A DNA stretch of 64,000 bases from Tigriopus japonicus. Its lineage: Eukaryota; Arthropoda; Copepoda; Harpacticoida; Harpacticidae. The position numbers and the translations under genes are program-made. Numbering within the stretch: position 1 is the first letter of the stretch; every line of letters begins with the position of its first letter. This document shows positions 1 through 11,000 of this stretch, piece after piece. Location: positions 4,306,781 through 4,370,780 of the forward strand of contig CM021323.1 of the NCBI GenBank assembly GCA_010645155.1. The letters are read 5' to 3'. Under the pieces are notes generated by a model. The model was not told where the DNA came from. It saw only the letters and a list, made by a program, of their open reading frames with translations, and searched no databases.

Positions 1-325
1 CAAAAATACAATTTTCAATTTGCCTCAAAAATGGCCCAGCTCTTTCGTGGATGACAATAGTTTTGGTTGTGACTGTCTTTAATCTTAGAACAAATGCCAT
101 TTTGTAGAGGTTTTTGTATTTTGGATTCATTTTTGGTAAGCCCTATTGAGCATTGGTCGTTCATTTATTTTCCTCAATTTTGCCTGAAATATTTTTTTTT
201 GACTCAAATATTCGAGAGTATATTTATTTTTTCCTTGAAAAAGCCAAAATATTTAAAAAATCGACGAAAAACGGAAAAAAAATTTAAAAAAATTTATATT
301 TAAAAAAAAATATTTCCGGGCCCTA
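1..325. mobile_element. Right end of a hAT-like non-autonomous element, cut by the window edge
   Basis: This AT-rich stretch matches 45342-45651 over its whole length, in the same order and orientation, and ends at the same terminal sequence TTTCCGGGCCCTA. The 8 bases that follow (gttatcag, 326-333) would be the target-site copy. The left end lies outside the window. The small reading frames within it are AT-rich noise. Confidence 0.7.
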
Positions 326-562
326 GTTATCAGACACCATTTTCTTTTGTCTTTTCTTAGTTTTGTTCGAATTCGCTGCAGAGAGGTCAGAGGTGCACCG
401 TGTTTAGGGCCGTTTTGGGCTACTTGTCAGCTGAAGTTCACATTCTGTGGTGAGAGGTTCCTGCCTGATGCAAGCTCTCTGGTGTTTATTGAGCCAAACC
501 TTGCAATATTAATAGTCTGTCAGGTTTATTGAAGAGTTTTGATAATAACCAACCATCAATAA

Positions 563-1523
563 ATGCATTGTGAAATGGCATCATTGTCAGAGCCTACAAT
601 TACAATCAAAGAGGAATTTGAATTTGTGGAAGTCCCTGAAGACACTTTGGTGGAACCAAACCAAGAAATTCAAAGTGAAAATCTGCTTATCATTTGTTCA
701 TTTGAGGATGTCGAATCACCTTCGGATCACACCCATGCCAACAAACAAAAAGTACCGGAACGATTTGAAAGTACAAGGCGTGGAAAACGTTACTGTTGTG
801 TTCCCAATTGCCATAACAGGGAAGGAAGGTGGGTATAAATCCATGGTTAATATTTGGTAATAAAAGTGTTGATTTCGTATTAAACGGGATTTGATTCATT
901 TCAGCCCATCAAAAAACACAGGAGCAAAAGTGACACACTATCGTTTTTCGGAAAAATTCCCAGAACAAACCAAGCTTTGGGTCAAGGCTATTAATAAGCA
1001 TATACCCACTAGAAAAATGTGGCGACCAAAAATCAGTTCAAGAATTTGTTCAGAACATTTCTTGGGCAATAAGAAGAGCGTTGATCCAGATAGCCCATCT
1101 TATATCCCAACCATTTTTCCAAATGATTATCGCAATCGGCCAACAGGGGCGGATTTGGCTAGGTATAAAAGACGAATAGAGAGACGAAATCAGAGAGACA
1201 GAATGTTGGGAGATCTACAATCAAAGCACATTATGGAGACAGAGACAGTATTACAATCCGAAAAAACCGTTCAGTCTGCGGGTGATTTTCAACAAAATCT
1301 GTTAAAGGCCCAGTCTGAGGTGATTGCTCAACCAAAGCAAGATGATCCCCAAGAACCTGTTCGTAGTGGAAGCCCATTCAAAATTATGTTGGAGTATGGG
1401 ACTCAGACTCCAAAACATTGGTTGAAGGAACTTATAAGGGGAAGCCCGATTCCGGCCATGACAAATCAAGCAACGCAAACGGACCATAAGGAGCTCGTCT
1501 CAATTTCAACGATGACCCAATAA
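563..1523 (+). CDS. THAP-domain DNA-binding protein, two exons
   Basis: Exons are 563-828 and 905-1523. The 76-bp intron has donor AAG|GTGGGT and acceptor TTTCAG, and the split codon becomes Ser89. The joined protein is about 294 aa. The C2CH zinc-binding THAP signature is visible: Cys78 or Cys79 with Cys83, a conserved Trp114, then Cys137-x2-His140, followed by a proline-containing end (YIPTIFP). THAP domains bind DNA; members act as transcription factors or derive from P-element transposases. Unusually, about 77 acidic residues precede the domain, which normally starts at the N-terminus; Met5 is an alternative start. The C-terminal part is polar and without a recognised domain. An AATAAA lies 30 bp after the stop. 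The individual family member cannot be named. Confidence 0.85.
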
Positions 1524-1552
1524 TCTATGTTGCATAAAGATATGATGATGCC

Positions 1553-1558
1553 AATAAA
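1553..1558 (+). terminator. Poly(A) signal of the THAP gene
   Basis: A canonical AATAAA lies 30 bases after the stop codon of the THAP gene. It is the only canonical signal close to that stop. Confidence 0.6.
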
Positions 1559-2156
1559 TATACTTCGGCTACACCTCGTTAAACGTGAGAATTGTGACCA
1601 CAGAAAACAATTATCTTCGTTAAGAATTCGAGATTGTTGAATCATGAAGCCTTTCCATTTTTGACAAGGTAAACATTATGCTTAGTTGATATTTCTGACT
1701 TCCGTATTTTCAGTTTTAGTCTTTAAATTTCTCAAATTCCAAAATCATCTTGGTAAAATTCCAAAATTGCAATCATTAAGAGGTTTCGTTTATGTTGATT
1801 TGGGTCTCACCGAAGTGTTGTTTTGGGGACCACCAGAGATTCAGTGTTGTTAGATTTTAGGATTCTTCCTAATCTTTGTAAATTGGAAGGGACAACCCGG
1901 TAGTTTTTTTAATGTGACTAGATTAAAAAATAATGCGCCTGACAGTTAGGGAGGGATTCCATTAATTCTAAAACTATTTATCCCATGCTTTTTTATATTC
2001 TCAATACGAATATATCCATTTTCTAGCTGTTCATATCGAACTGCCGTTCCCGACTTTTCAAAAACAAAAGCAACATGTCGTTGTTTTGTGATTAGATGTT
2101 TATGTATTGTAACTAAAGCAACTTGTTTTGAGAGTAGATATTTACGTGTTTTGGCA
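1559..2156. other. Intergenic spacer without a recognised gene
   Basis: No supported coding region is seen. A 122-codon minus-strand frame (1946-2314) runs from the spacer into the MITE and has no recognisable domain. The last nine bases (2148-2156) are the left target-site copy of the adjacent element. Confidence 0.6.
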
Positions 2157-2618
2157 TATAAACGGCTGTAAGAGAATCTGTGGTCACGACAGCTTGCTTT
2201 TCCAGAGCAGCTTTTGTGAGTAAGGAGAGAGGGGATAGCTAGAAGCGGCTCTACCTCAATCACCTTTGGAGCCACTAAGGGCTCACCCTGAGCTCGCTCC
2301 TTGGGAGTAGACAAAAGAACTACTTAGATGGCTTGAGAGAAGCACATTGAAGTCTCAGCTCAGGGCAAGCCAGCTTTGTTGCTTGCAAACCTGCCATCTC
2401 TTTAATTGCACACTCTCTCTCAGTCTTGAGTCCCTAGCTGCTGCTGGCACTTCTCCTTGCACTTCTTCCTTGTTCTTCTATGTCAACCGTTCTCTACCTT
2501 GTTTGACGACGTTCGGATGAGCTCACAGATTGGTGGATGAGCTTGCCCATTAGGCTATGTGTTGACGAAGCCGTCGATGAAGCTGCCGTGACTACAGATT
2601 CTCTTACAGCCGCTTATA
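2157..2618. mobile_element. MITE with about 39-bp terminal inverted repeats and a 9-bp target duplication
   Basis: The left end (TATAAACGGCTGTAAGAGAA...) is repeated in inverted form at the right end (...TTCTCTTACAGCCGCTTATA), with about 35 of 39 positions matching. The 9-bp word gttttggca flanks both ends exactly (2148-2156 and 2619-2627), as expected for a transposition target duplication. The element is 462 bp and carries no transposase. A 9-bp duplication is typical of Mutator-like elements, and also possible for Merlin or other groups, so the superfamily is uncertain. It ends 134 bp before the GRWD1-like start codon, so it lies in or near that gene's promoter. Confidence 0.85.
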
Positions 2619-2752
2619 GTTTTGGCAAGTTTTAGGAAATTTTCACCAAGGTAATCTGGTAGCACTGTCCAAAACACGAAGAATCATAACAAACACACGT
2701 GTGAAAGGTCCGTTTCGACGCAGAAAACCATCGTGTTTTGAAAATTGTCATC

Positions 2753-4180
2753 ATGGCTACGAACCCGAATGATTTCAAAATCCCAGCCGTGCCCGACGAA
2801 AACATGGAAGAAGATCCATCAAGCTCAGAAGAAGAGGATGAAGATGACGATCTCATCGAAGAAGAGGAAGAAGAAGACGGAGATGATGCCGAAGAGACCG
2901 AAGACGGGCAACCCTTGGAAAATCGGGCTTACGTTCCCGGTTCTGAACCCTTGGCCGACAATGAAGAGTTAGTCATGGATGAAGGAGCCTACGTGGTCTA
3001 CCATCAAGCCTCCTTAGGCCCACCTTGCCTTTCTTTCGATCTCGTGCAAGACGATCAACCGGCCAATGCTAATGAAGAATTTCCCTATACGTTATACGGC
3101 GTGGCTGGATCTCAGGCCGCTAAAGCCAATGCCAATTGCATTATCACCTTCAAGATGTTCAATCTCCACCCTTTGAACAAGCCCAAAGCTAAATCCGACG
3201 GCGACCAATCCGACGATTCCGAAGATGAAGAGGATACGGGTCAAGATCCGGAAAACCAACCCAAACTCAAAGTGGCTTCTATCAAACATAACGGAGGGAT
3301 CAATCGGATCCGGTATAAGATGTTGGGATCCACGGCTGTGGCCGCGGTTTGGTCCGAATTGGGTTCGGTGGGTATTTATGGTTTAAACAACTGTCTACAA
3401 CAGCTCGAGATCCCCACGAGTGGACAGGATTGGTATCGTGAAACCACGCCGCCCATCTTGAGTTTCAAGGGTCATTTGACGGAAGGATTCGCCCTCAATT
3501 GGTCGCCTACCGTTCCCGGATTATTGGCTAGTGGCGATTGTCGCCGAAATATCCACTTGTGGCAACCTCAAGAAGCCGGAACTTGGGTCATTGATCAAAG
3601 ACCCTACGCTTCACACACGGCTTCGGTGGAGGATATCCAATGGTCGCCCAATGAGCCTAATGTCATGGCTTCGTGCTCGGTGGATCAGTCCATCAAGATC
3701 TGGGATTGTCGAGCTAAACCCGATCAAGCTTGCATGTTGACCGTGAAAAAGAGTCATGACAGTGATGTCAATGTAATCGATTGGAACCGACATGAGCCGT
3801 TCATCGCGTCCGGCGGTGATGATGGGTGTATGAAAGTGTGGGATTTGCGGCAATTTGAGAAAGGCGAACCCGTGGCCACGTTTAAACATCATACGGGACC
3901 CGTGACGAGTGTGGAATGGCATCCAAGTGATCCCACTGTTTTAGCTTCTAGCGGAGCGGATGATCAGATTGCTTTGTGGGATTTGGCCCTGGAGAAAGAT
4001 GATGAGGCCGAGGAACCGAGTGGAACCGGAGACGAGCTCAAAGATCTTCCCCCGCAATTATTGTTTATTCATCAAGGTTTACAAGATATCAAGGAGATCC
4101 ATTGGCACAAGAAATATCCGGGCCTTCTCGTGAGCACCTCTCATTCCGGATTTGACGTTTTCCGGACCATCAGTGTCTAA
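2753..4180 (+). CDS. GRWD1: Glutamate-rich WD-repeat protein GRWD1 (yeast Rrb1) homologue
   Basis: Single-exon gene of 475 aa; human GRWD1 has 446. The start at 2753 (MATNPNDF) has a good context (GTCATCATGG); an in-frame ATG 15 bases upstream is possible. The N-terminus has a long Glu/Asp-rich stretch (about residues 21-55), the hallmark that names the family. A CAF1C/H4-binding-like segment follows, then WD40 repeats ending in motifs such as IKIWDCR, MKVWDLR and IALWDLA. The family is a nucleolar chaperone needed for 60S subunit assembly; yeast Rrb1 binds newly made ribosomal protein uL3. An ATTAAA just after the stop may be the poly(A) signal. The next gene, TMA16-like, starts only 94 bp after the stop on the same strand. 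Confidence 0.95.
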   Translation: MATNPNDFKIPAVPDENMEEDPSSSEEEDEDDDLIEEEEEEDGDDAEETEDGQPLENRAYVPGSEPLADNEELVMDEGAYVVYHQASLGPPCLSFDLVQDDQPANANEEFPYTLYGVAGSQAAKANANCIITFKMFNLHPLNKPKAKSDGDQSDDSEDEEDTGQDPENQPKLKVASIKHNGGINRIRYKMLGSTAVAAVWSELGSVGIYGLNNCLQQLEIPTSGQDWYRETTPPILSFKGHLTEGFALNWSPTVPGLLASGDCRRNIHLWQPQEAGTWVIDQRPYASHTASVEDIQWSPNEPNVMASCSVDQSIKIWDCRAKPDQACMLTVKKSHDSDVNVIDWNRHEPFIASGGDDGCMKVWDLRQFEKGEPVATFKHHTGPVTSVEWHPSDPTVLASSGADDQIALWDLALEKDDEAEEPSGTGDELKDLPPQLLFIHQGLQDIKEIHWHKKYPGLLVSTSHSGFDVFRTISV

Positions 4181-4243
4181 TATTACGTTTGAGATATTAA
4201 ACTGGTTCTTTGAAGCTGATTAATATATCTGAAATGTTCTCGC

Positions 4244-4272
4244 CCTCTAACATTATGATTTATCATTTCCAG
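4244..4272 (+). promoter_or_regulatory. 3' splice acceptor immediately before the TMA16-like start (possible trans-splice site)
   Basis: A branch-point-like CTAAC is followed by a pyrimidine-rich run and TTTCCAG, ending two bases before the ATG at 4275. No donor is possible in the 94-bp gap that would make an ordinary upstream exon without reaching into GRWD1. The site therefore fits either a 5'UTR intron spanning the upstream gene or spliced-leader trans-splicing, which is reported in copepods. This is inference. Confidence 0.45.
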
Positions 4273-4274
4273 AC

Positions 4275-4832
4275 ATGGCTAAAGGCAAACACGCGCCAGC
4301 TCCTGGAGCCATTCGGAAAGATAAAGTGATCCATCCCCATTCCAGAAAGGCTCAAAAGATGCAAAGTAAGGCTGAGAAGCGGCATAAACTTCAGGGTGTG
4401 GTCAAGAGCGGAGGACTCAAATTGCAGGCTTTGGGCGAGCGACTTCAATGGTTCCGAGAGAATCTATCTTTATGTTTGGAAGAAGGTGAACCCATGAGTT
4501 GTCAGGTCATGTTGAACTTAGCCGAAGCCTTTTTGAGCCGCTTTCAAGAAGAATTGGATCAAATCGCATTGAAGAACTCGATTGGCGGGAAGAATAAGAG
4601 AAAGAATCATCAGAGTCGCATTGATGTCATTGAATTCACCGTGAAGACGGAAAAGGAAGAGTTCGAAGGATGCGGTATAGAGATGCCCAATCTGTTTGAC
4701 AAGGAGAACTTGACCTATTTTCAAGAGTGGAATGGCGAGTTGAGATTCGTCCAGAATATCAAAATGGCCCGGTTCAAGCGAGCGGATCTTGAGTCCAAGA
4801 AATTTGATGAAGGAAATATGGAGATGGAATAA
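4275..4832 (+). CDS. TMA16: TMA16 (translation machinery-associated protein 16) homologue
   Basis: Single exon, 185 aa; the human protein is about 203. The N-terminus MAKGKHAPAPGAIRKDKVIH, followed by HPHSRKAQ and a basic helix with SKAEKRHKL, matches the conserved start of the TMA16 family. The middle segment RLQWFRENL is also characteristic. TMA16 binds pre-60S ribosomal particles in the nucleus and cytoplasm. The AATAAA at 4828-4833 overlaps the TAA stop, so the 3'UTR must be very short. It lies 94 bp downstream of the GRWD1-like gene, another 60S assembly factor, and convergent to the Artemis-like gene, with 214 bp between the stops. Confidence 0.92.
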   Translation: MAKGKHAPAPGAIRKDKVIHPHSRKAQKMQSKAEKRHKLQGVVKSGGLKLQALGERLQWFRENLSLCLEEGEPMSCQVMLNLAEAFLSRFQEELDQIALKNSIGGKNKRKNHQSRIDVIEFTVKTEKEEFEGCGIEMPNLFDKENLTYFQEWNGELRFVQNIKMARFKRADLESKKFDEGNMEME

Positions 4833-5046
4833 AACATTGTTTGAGATACGTGTATATCAAAGGAAACAATATCACATTGAATACTTCGCGATTACATTTG
4901 ACAACCAGACATCAGGTAAAGAGGGAGATGAGCTCCACATCAAGTCTAAACACGAACATCGAACATAGAAAAATGATGATATTTTTTTTTGATGGAGGTA
5001 TCCAGGTAGAGAGGATTTAGTGTTTGTGGTTCCGAAAAAGAGAACG

Positions 5047-8000
5047 CTAAAAATTGAGATATTTTTTGCCTGCCCGACTTTTGGCAAACTTTAAACACGT
5101 TTCTCGCTCGACTTCCGTATCAGCTTTGGAGAGAATGACGTCGATCTCGGGTGTACTTTGTTCATCTTCCATATCGGGCTCATCACCATCAATGATCTCA
5201 ACTGTCCCAACGTCCGTGTCCTTGGCAGAATGATTCAAACTGTTCGAGTTATTGTCATCGGACACCTCGACCACCTCAATTTGTCGCTCGACAATCTTTT
5301 CGTAACAAATCTCCAATGAAGAAGAATGTCCAGCCAGAGCACTAGAACTCTGAAGTTCATCCGAACTGAGTCTTAAATTGAGTTCACTGATATCCAATTC
5401 GCTTCTCTCTCGACTAGCTGCAGTTTCCATGGACTCAATGGAGCCTGAGTTCTCGGAATTGCGCGTGAAATGTCGGATATCGCGACCCATCATGAAATGA
5501 TTGTCCCCAGACTCCGTAGACGTGGACATACTGTTCTTGGTCTCCAAATAGAGACGATCTTCAAAAAATTCGGGATAATCCGGATGATTGGGATCGGGAC
5601 TGGGACTGGAGGGTGTGATCGTGATGGCCGGAATCTTGAGATTGTGCGGTAAAGAGGCCCTCCGATTTTGTTGGTTGGGCACCTCGATGAAATTGCCACT
5701 TGACACCACGGGCATACTATAATTGGTCTTGGAGCTCCGGCTTCGTTGGAAGCTTTTGCGTTTGGATCGAGCTTGTTGAAGGTTCATGGACTCTCCACCA
5801 CTCTCATCGGAGCTCTCAGGATTGAGGGGTCTTCGATCCAACTGTGGGAGGTACTTTTTCGGGATAGGAGACGAGGGCGAGCTCACGTCCATGGACAGAG
5901 GACTGCCGCTTTTTCGTCGTTTTCTGGACGATTGTCGACCCGTGGGTGAAGTCCAACTTTGTAGTAATCTGATCTGATGAGTCTCTTCCGATCTGTGTTT
6001 GGGTGACCCTTGACTGGGTTCAGATGGGAGATTCCCGAGACTTTGGTACACATGGAGCTCTGGAGAGGGTTCAATGGAACTGGGTTCCAAAACCTCGGCG
6101 AATTGGCTCAAGACCTGCAATGCATTCATGATGGTAGTTTGAAATGCTATATGAGAAAACAGTAGTTGTATGTTTTGTTTTTGAATGAAGAGGTATGTTT
6201 ATTGGCTACTAGAGCTAACAAATATTTGTTTTGAATTACGTGAAGTTAAGATAACAGAGTTTCGACAGGAAACGAATCCTTTAAATGTCTATCAGACAAT
6301 TATAATAAACGTTTAAAAGTCCAAAGTTGTGTGACTGGATATTTAGAAAGCTAAAGTATACTTGCAGTGCAAGAGAAATCAAGTGCTGACCAACTGGTAT
6401 TGGAACGTGACAAAGAATCAAAATATCTGGACATTGGACACTTAAAACACCTGGGTAACCTTTGATAAAAGCATTTTTTGTGCATTCCCAAGCAATATTT
6501 TTGAGCAAATCTGGCTCTAATGTGCTCGGTATGTGAATTTTGGTCGCAGAGTAACTCAACAACCATTTTCTTAACGTGAACCAATGAAACAAATCCAAAA
6601 GAAAACGCGTGTCAATGCCTTTCAACCTCAAAAATGACTTCTCCAGCTCAAAAAAGAACCCCCGTGCTTATTTCTACTTGCGGTCTAGTTTCATATCTTG
6701 GAGAGATAAAAGCAATGTTCATTTTCAGATATCAGCACTCGGAAACAAATAAAAACTTACCTCTTCTAAACTATAACCTTGCGGGATGACCGATGGGATC
6801 AGTTTCCGAGGTTTGAAGTATCGCACAAAGTCCATCAACTCATCGCGACTACTATGACATGAATAGCACACCCGGTAGTAATTCCCACCCACACATTTGA
6901 CCCCCCGAGGCTGTGTGGCCTTAAGACGAGCCTCATTGAAGTACATCGCGGAAGGGCGGATCTGACACACCTCAAACGGTTCATGGCTCTGACAAGGTAG
7001 ATTCCGCCCATTCCGACTTGCATCATCCTTCTTGGAACAAGCGTGGATCCATTGGGCCAAATTGGGATTGTCATCCGTGCAATCACCGAGATCATCGAAA
7101 CATAAATAATCCACATATTTCCTTTCGGGAACGTGAATCTTCCACTTGGTTTGTGATTTCTCATAGATCTCCCGGAGAATGGCTTCGGACCCGTATTGAG
7201 CTAAAAACCAAAATTAAGAGACAATTAATGACCATGTTCCCAGATCCGGATTACTTTTATGCAAGTCATCTATCTCTTTAGTTCCTTCTTAGCCTATCAA
7301 GATAAATCCTGTGTGACATGCCATTTGTACCGTGTTCCATCACAATGGCCTTGATTTTTCATCCTCGCCTTCACGCTTTGATAACGTTAGGTAGTTACTC
7401 AAGGACAGTGTGGTGATTTCTTGATTGGTTGTGCTCTGGATCTCTAGCCTTGATTGTCCTATTTTGTATATATTTGTGCTCACAAAGATACAGAAGAGAT
7501 AATGCGGTTCCCTAAGGGATATGGGACACGTCAAAAGACATATGTTGCACGAGGAAAATAATCTGTTTCGACTGCAATTCTAACGTTTCAAAACGCATGA
7601 ATAGCTCCTCAAAGATAATGAATTTCTATTTTAAGGCAAGATCAAATGCACACAACGCAGATCTTGACATATTATTTCAGGAAACTAATTCCATTTGCAG
7701 AATTCCTTGCCCCCATTGTGACGGAAATAACTCGCTTTCAGTTTGTTTCATCGTCAACACGTGGCACGGATCCAATGATAATTGAATCGGTCTTATTTTC
7801 TACACGATGTGCCATTTTTGTTCCGGGAACAAATTCCCAATTCAGCGAGATCTAGCTATAACGGGTATAAATCGATAAACAATAAGATCTCCCTTTCGTT
7901 TTAGAGAGGTTGTTTGGAGTTGAAATCAATGGTTCCCTGTCACTAAGATAACGATCACTAAATCATCCATTGAGCTCATCCCCTTTTTTAACCTTTTATC

Positions 8001-11000
8001 CTTTATCCCAAATCTCTTTGCAACTAATCATTCAATTTTGAGAAGGTTCCAAATATCCATAAATAACTTAAAAGGGTGAGACAAAAACACCTTTGAATTG
8101 GTCTTTCTGGTGAACTTTTCAAGCCACAGAATATTTGATCCACCCCCTCAAGGGAGTATCAAGTAGAAGCACGCCTCCTCCAACTGGGTGCCAACCATTT
8201 GTACTAATGACAATCATTAGTGGGCAAAGTTTGACGTCCGCCCACTGACAAGATGCTCGTGGATCTCCCTTTTCTCTCTCGTTGTCTCCCTGAATGTATG
8301 TACAGAAAAAAAAGACTCTCCATACAATGGGACTGCTAAATAATGGCCCTCTTCATGAAGAATACATTTCGTGAATGTGTTTTTTGTTGTACTTCGATTT
8401 AGGTAACGTCCTGTCTATTCCGGAGCAATAAATGAATTTAAAAAGTCTTCGAGCAGATAGATGTGAGTCTTTTAGAAGTATCTTTTTAAATACAAAAATG
8501 GACAAAAAATATTTTTTTTTTCCACTTTGCATGGAACTGTAATGTCTATTAACATTGATTTTGCTTATGACGAAATACTTCTTCACAAGGAGGCGATTGA
8601 AGTGCTTTCTTATTATTAGGGACGGGCAAAAAGTGTAAAAAGATTTTTGGTAACATAAGCACATTTATTTGCCTTTTTGCACTTTTCGCCTTTATTTGCA
8701 CGATTTTTTACGGATTCGGCCTAAAATAAACAAATTGTTGAGAGTTTGCTATTTCTTCTTTGAAAATGTTTACTTTTGGAAGATTTTTTTTCAAAATTGA
8801 AAACTAAATCTGATTTTATGGCTCCCAGCGTAGGCTAGCATAGTCTCAAGATTACTACTACTTCAATATCTAAATTTTGCTCTTCAAGATTGAAAATTAA
8901 CAAGCAGATGACAAGAAATCATCTGAAGCTTGTTGTTTCAGAAATTTCAGTTTTTTGCGAATTTTCTAAATTTTATTTGCGCTTTTTGGGTTTTTATTTG
9001 CGTTTTTTGGCCTTAAACAGCATTCTATTTTACGATTTTAGGCTGATTTTTGTGCAACTTTTGGTAACCAAAAGCTTCTTTTGATTTGCACTTTTTGCCC
9101 GTCCCTACTTATTATATATCTTCAATGTTCCCTGAGCAGCCTGGCCAAATTTTGCTCTTAAGGGCCAGATCTGTGAAACCATGAGTGATATTAGCAACAT
9201 TAGGACCAGTATGCTTTAAGCATATCCTCAGTGACAGTTTGGCTCTCTTAGCCCCTAAATAGGTCCTCAAAGTTGGCTGTTTAGGCTATTTAAATTTTCA
9301 AGAGTTAGCCAGGCTGACCCTTAGTATCAATAAATTCTTAATGCTCAATACTCATATACTCTTTTTTAATTCCCTTGGCGATGCCAATATTATAAGAGGT
9401 GAAGACCCCTCATGACGTGGCACATGCAGTAATGGCCGTTTCACCATGCAGTGACCAAGGGGACCACTAATTTAAGGGTGAATTGTACATGCTTGCTAGT
9501 GGTTCCGTCAATCTCAAATGGATGTGCTCACCTGGGAGATGAAAAAGCACCACATGCTTGGCTCTCTGCTTTCGGTACATGCCATTCTTTCTGATCCATC
9601 CGCTGACAATTTCCCAGATGCCTCGAAGAGCCTCGTCGCGATCGGGAAACGTGGGATATTTGGGAGTACAGAATGTCGTGTCGAGATACATTTCATCAAC
9701 TTGGATCGGCTCGAGATTGAGATGAAGTGCGTTCAGTGAAGTCAGAGGAATGTTCTCAAAGCGAAAGTCGCCCGTGTATAGGATCCGGTGCGTGGGTGCC
9801 GCCGAAGATCCGTCGTCGCTTAAGCTCTCGTAGAGAAACCTAGAAATAGACACCATGAGAATGCAAATCATGGTTCGACCGACCTCAATGGTTGAATTCG
9901 CCTTTCATGAAAGAAAGCTGGGATCATTCAAAGTCTCAAGAGGAGAGTGCACTTTCTTCAAAGCTAATTGTGGAGTTCGTGGTTGGCATTGGTACTTAGG
10001 TATATATATTCTCTCTTGATGAGAGAAGTCGAAGTACCATTCCAACAAATTGAAACCACTTGAAAACAAAAGGACCAAAAGCTGATACCTCTTAAGTTAA
10101 TTAAAGTAATCGTGGCTAACTTTAGAGACGATAAAGTGAAATTTTAACCAAAGAATGGCTCTCTGACAAAATTTCACCATAATATCTCGGTAAAGGCTCA
10201 AGTTCTTGGAAAGGATTTTTTCCCTTCATATCGTGCCCCAAATAGGGGGATTATGCATAAGCGTTCATTAAAATAAAACCTCGACATGGTTGGTCCTGTT
10301 CCAATTGAAAGAAACGGGTCCCATTAACCAAGCGAAGCCAGCTTTTGTAGTTGCATGATTAACTATTTAAACGACCGTGCCAAATGAAAAAATCCACTGA
10401 AGGTCATAAATCCGTATGTTTCGTCGAGGTTACGTTATAAACTCGTTCAATTTTACTGTACCTATCTTAAATCGTCTAAGCAATAGGTTTGAGAGCTGGG
10501 TTTAGTAATGTTATAACTGTATTTTTTGTAATGATGGAGTAATGAATTACATTTTTCAAAAGCTCTAATAGTATTGATCTTGATTTCTCCAACATTGCAT
10601 AGTTACCATTATTTTTTGAAAACCAATAACATGTGATAAGTGAAAATTGATAACACAACAGAAATTGAGTTTCTTGAATTGAGTTTTCAATACGATAACA
10701 AAATGTGTTCCCCTCTACATGGATGGATTTATCATATTACTTGATTAACAAGAACATCTTGCAGTGTCATCGTATGGCCAGTTCTACCCATTTCTCGAAC
10801 TTTTCAAAAATATCATGATTACTTTGCTTTTGCGGCTCTCTTCTAACATATTCTTAGCCTGATTGAATCTCCAATGGACAGTATTTTTCCTATTTTTGTA
10901 ATGAAATACCTATCTGTGTACACCCAATTCGGCGCTTTTGAGTCAATACGTCCTTCTTACATGATGGATCCCGGACAATGGTTGGCTGGGATGGCCGTGA

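Noticed and set aside
1946..2314. 122-codon minus-strand frame
   Set aside because: Half of it lies inside the MITE, and it has no recognisable domain.
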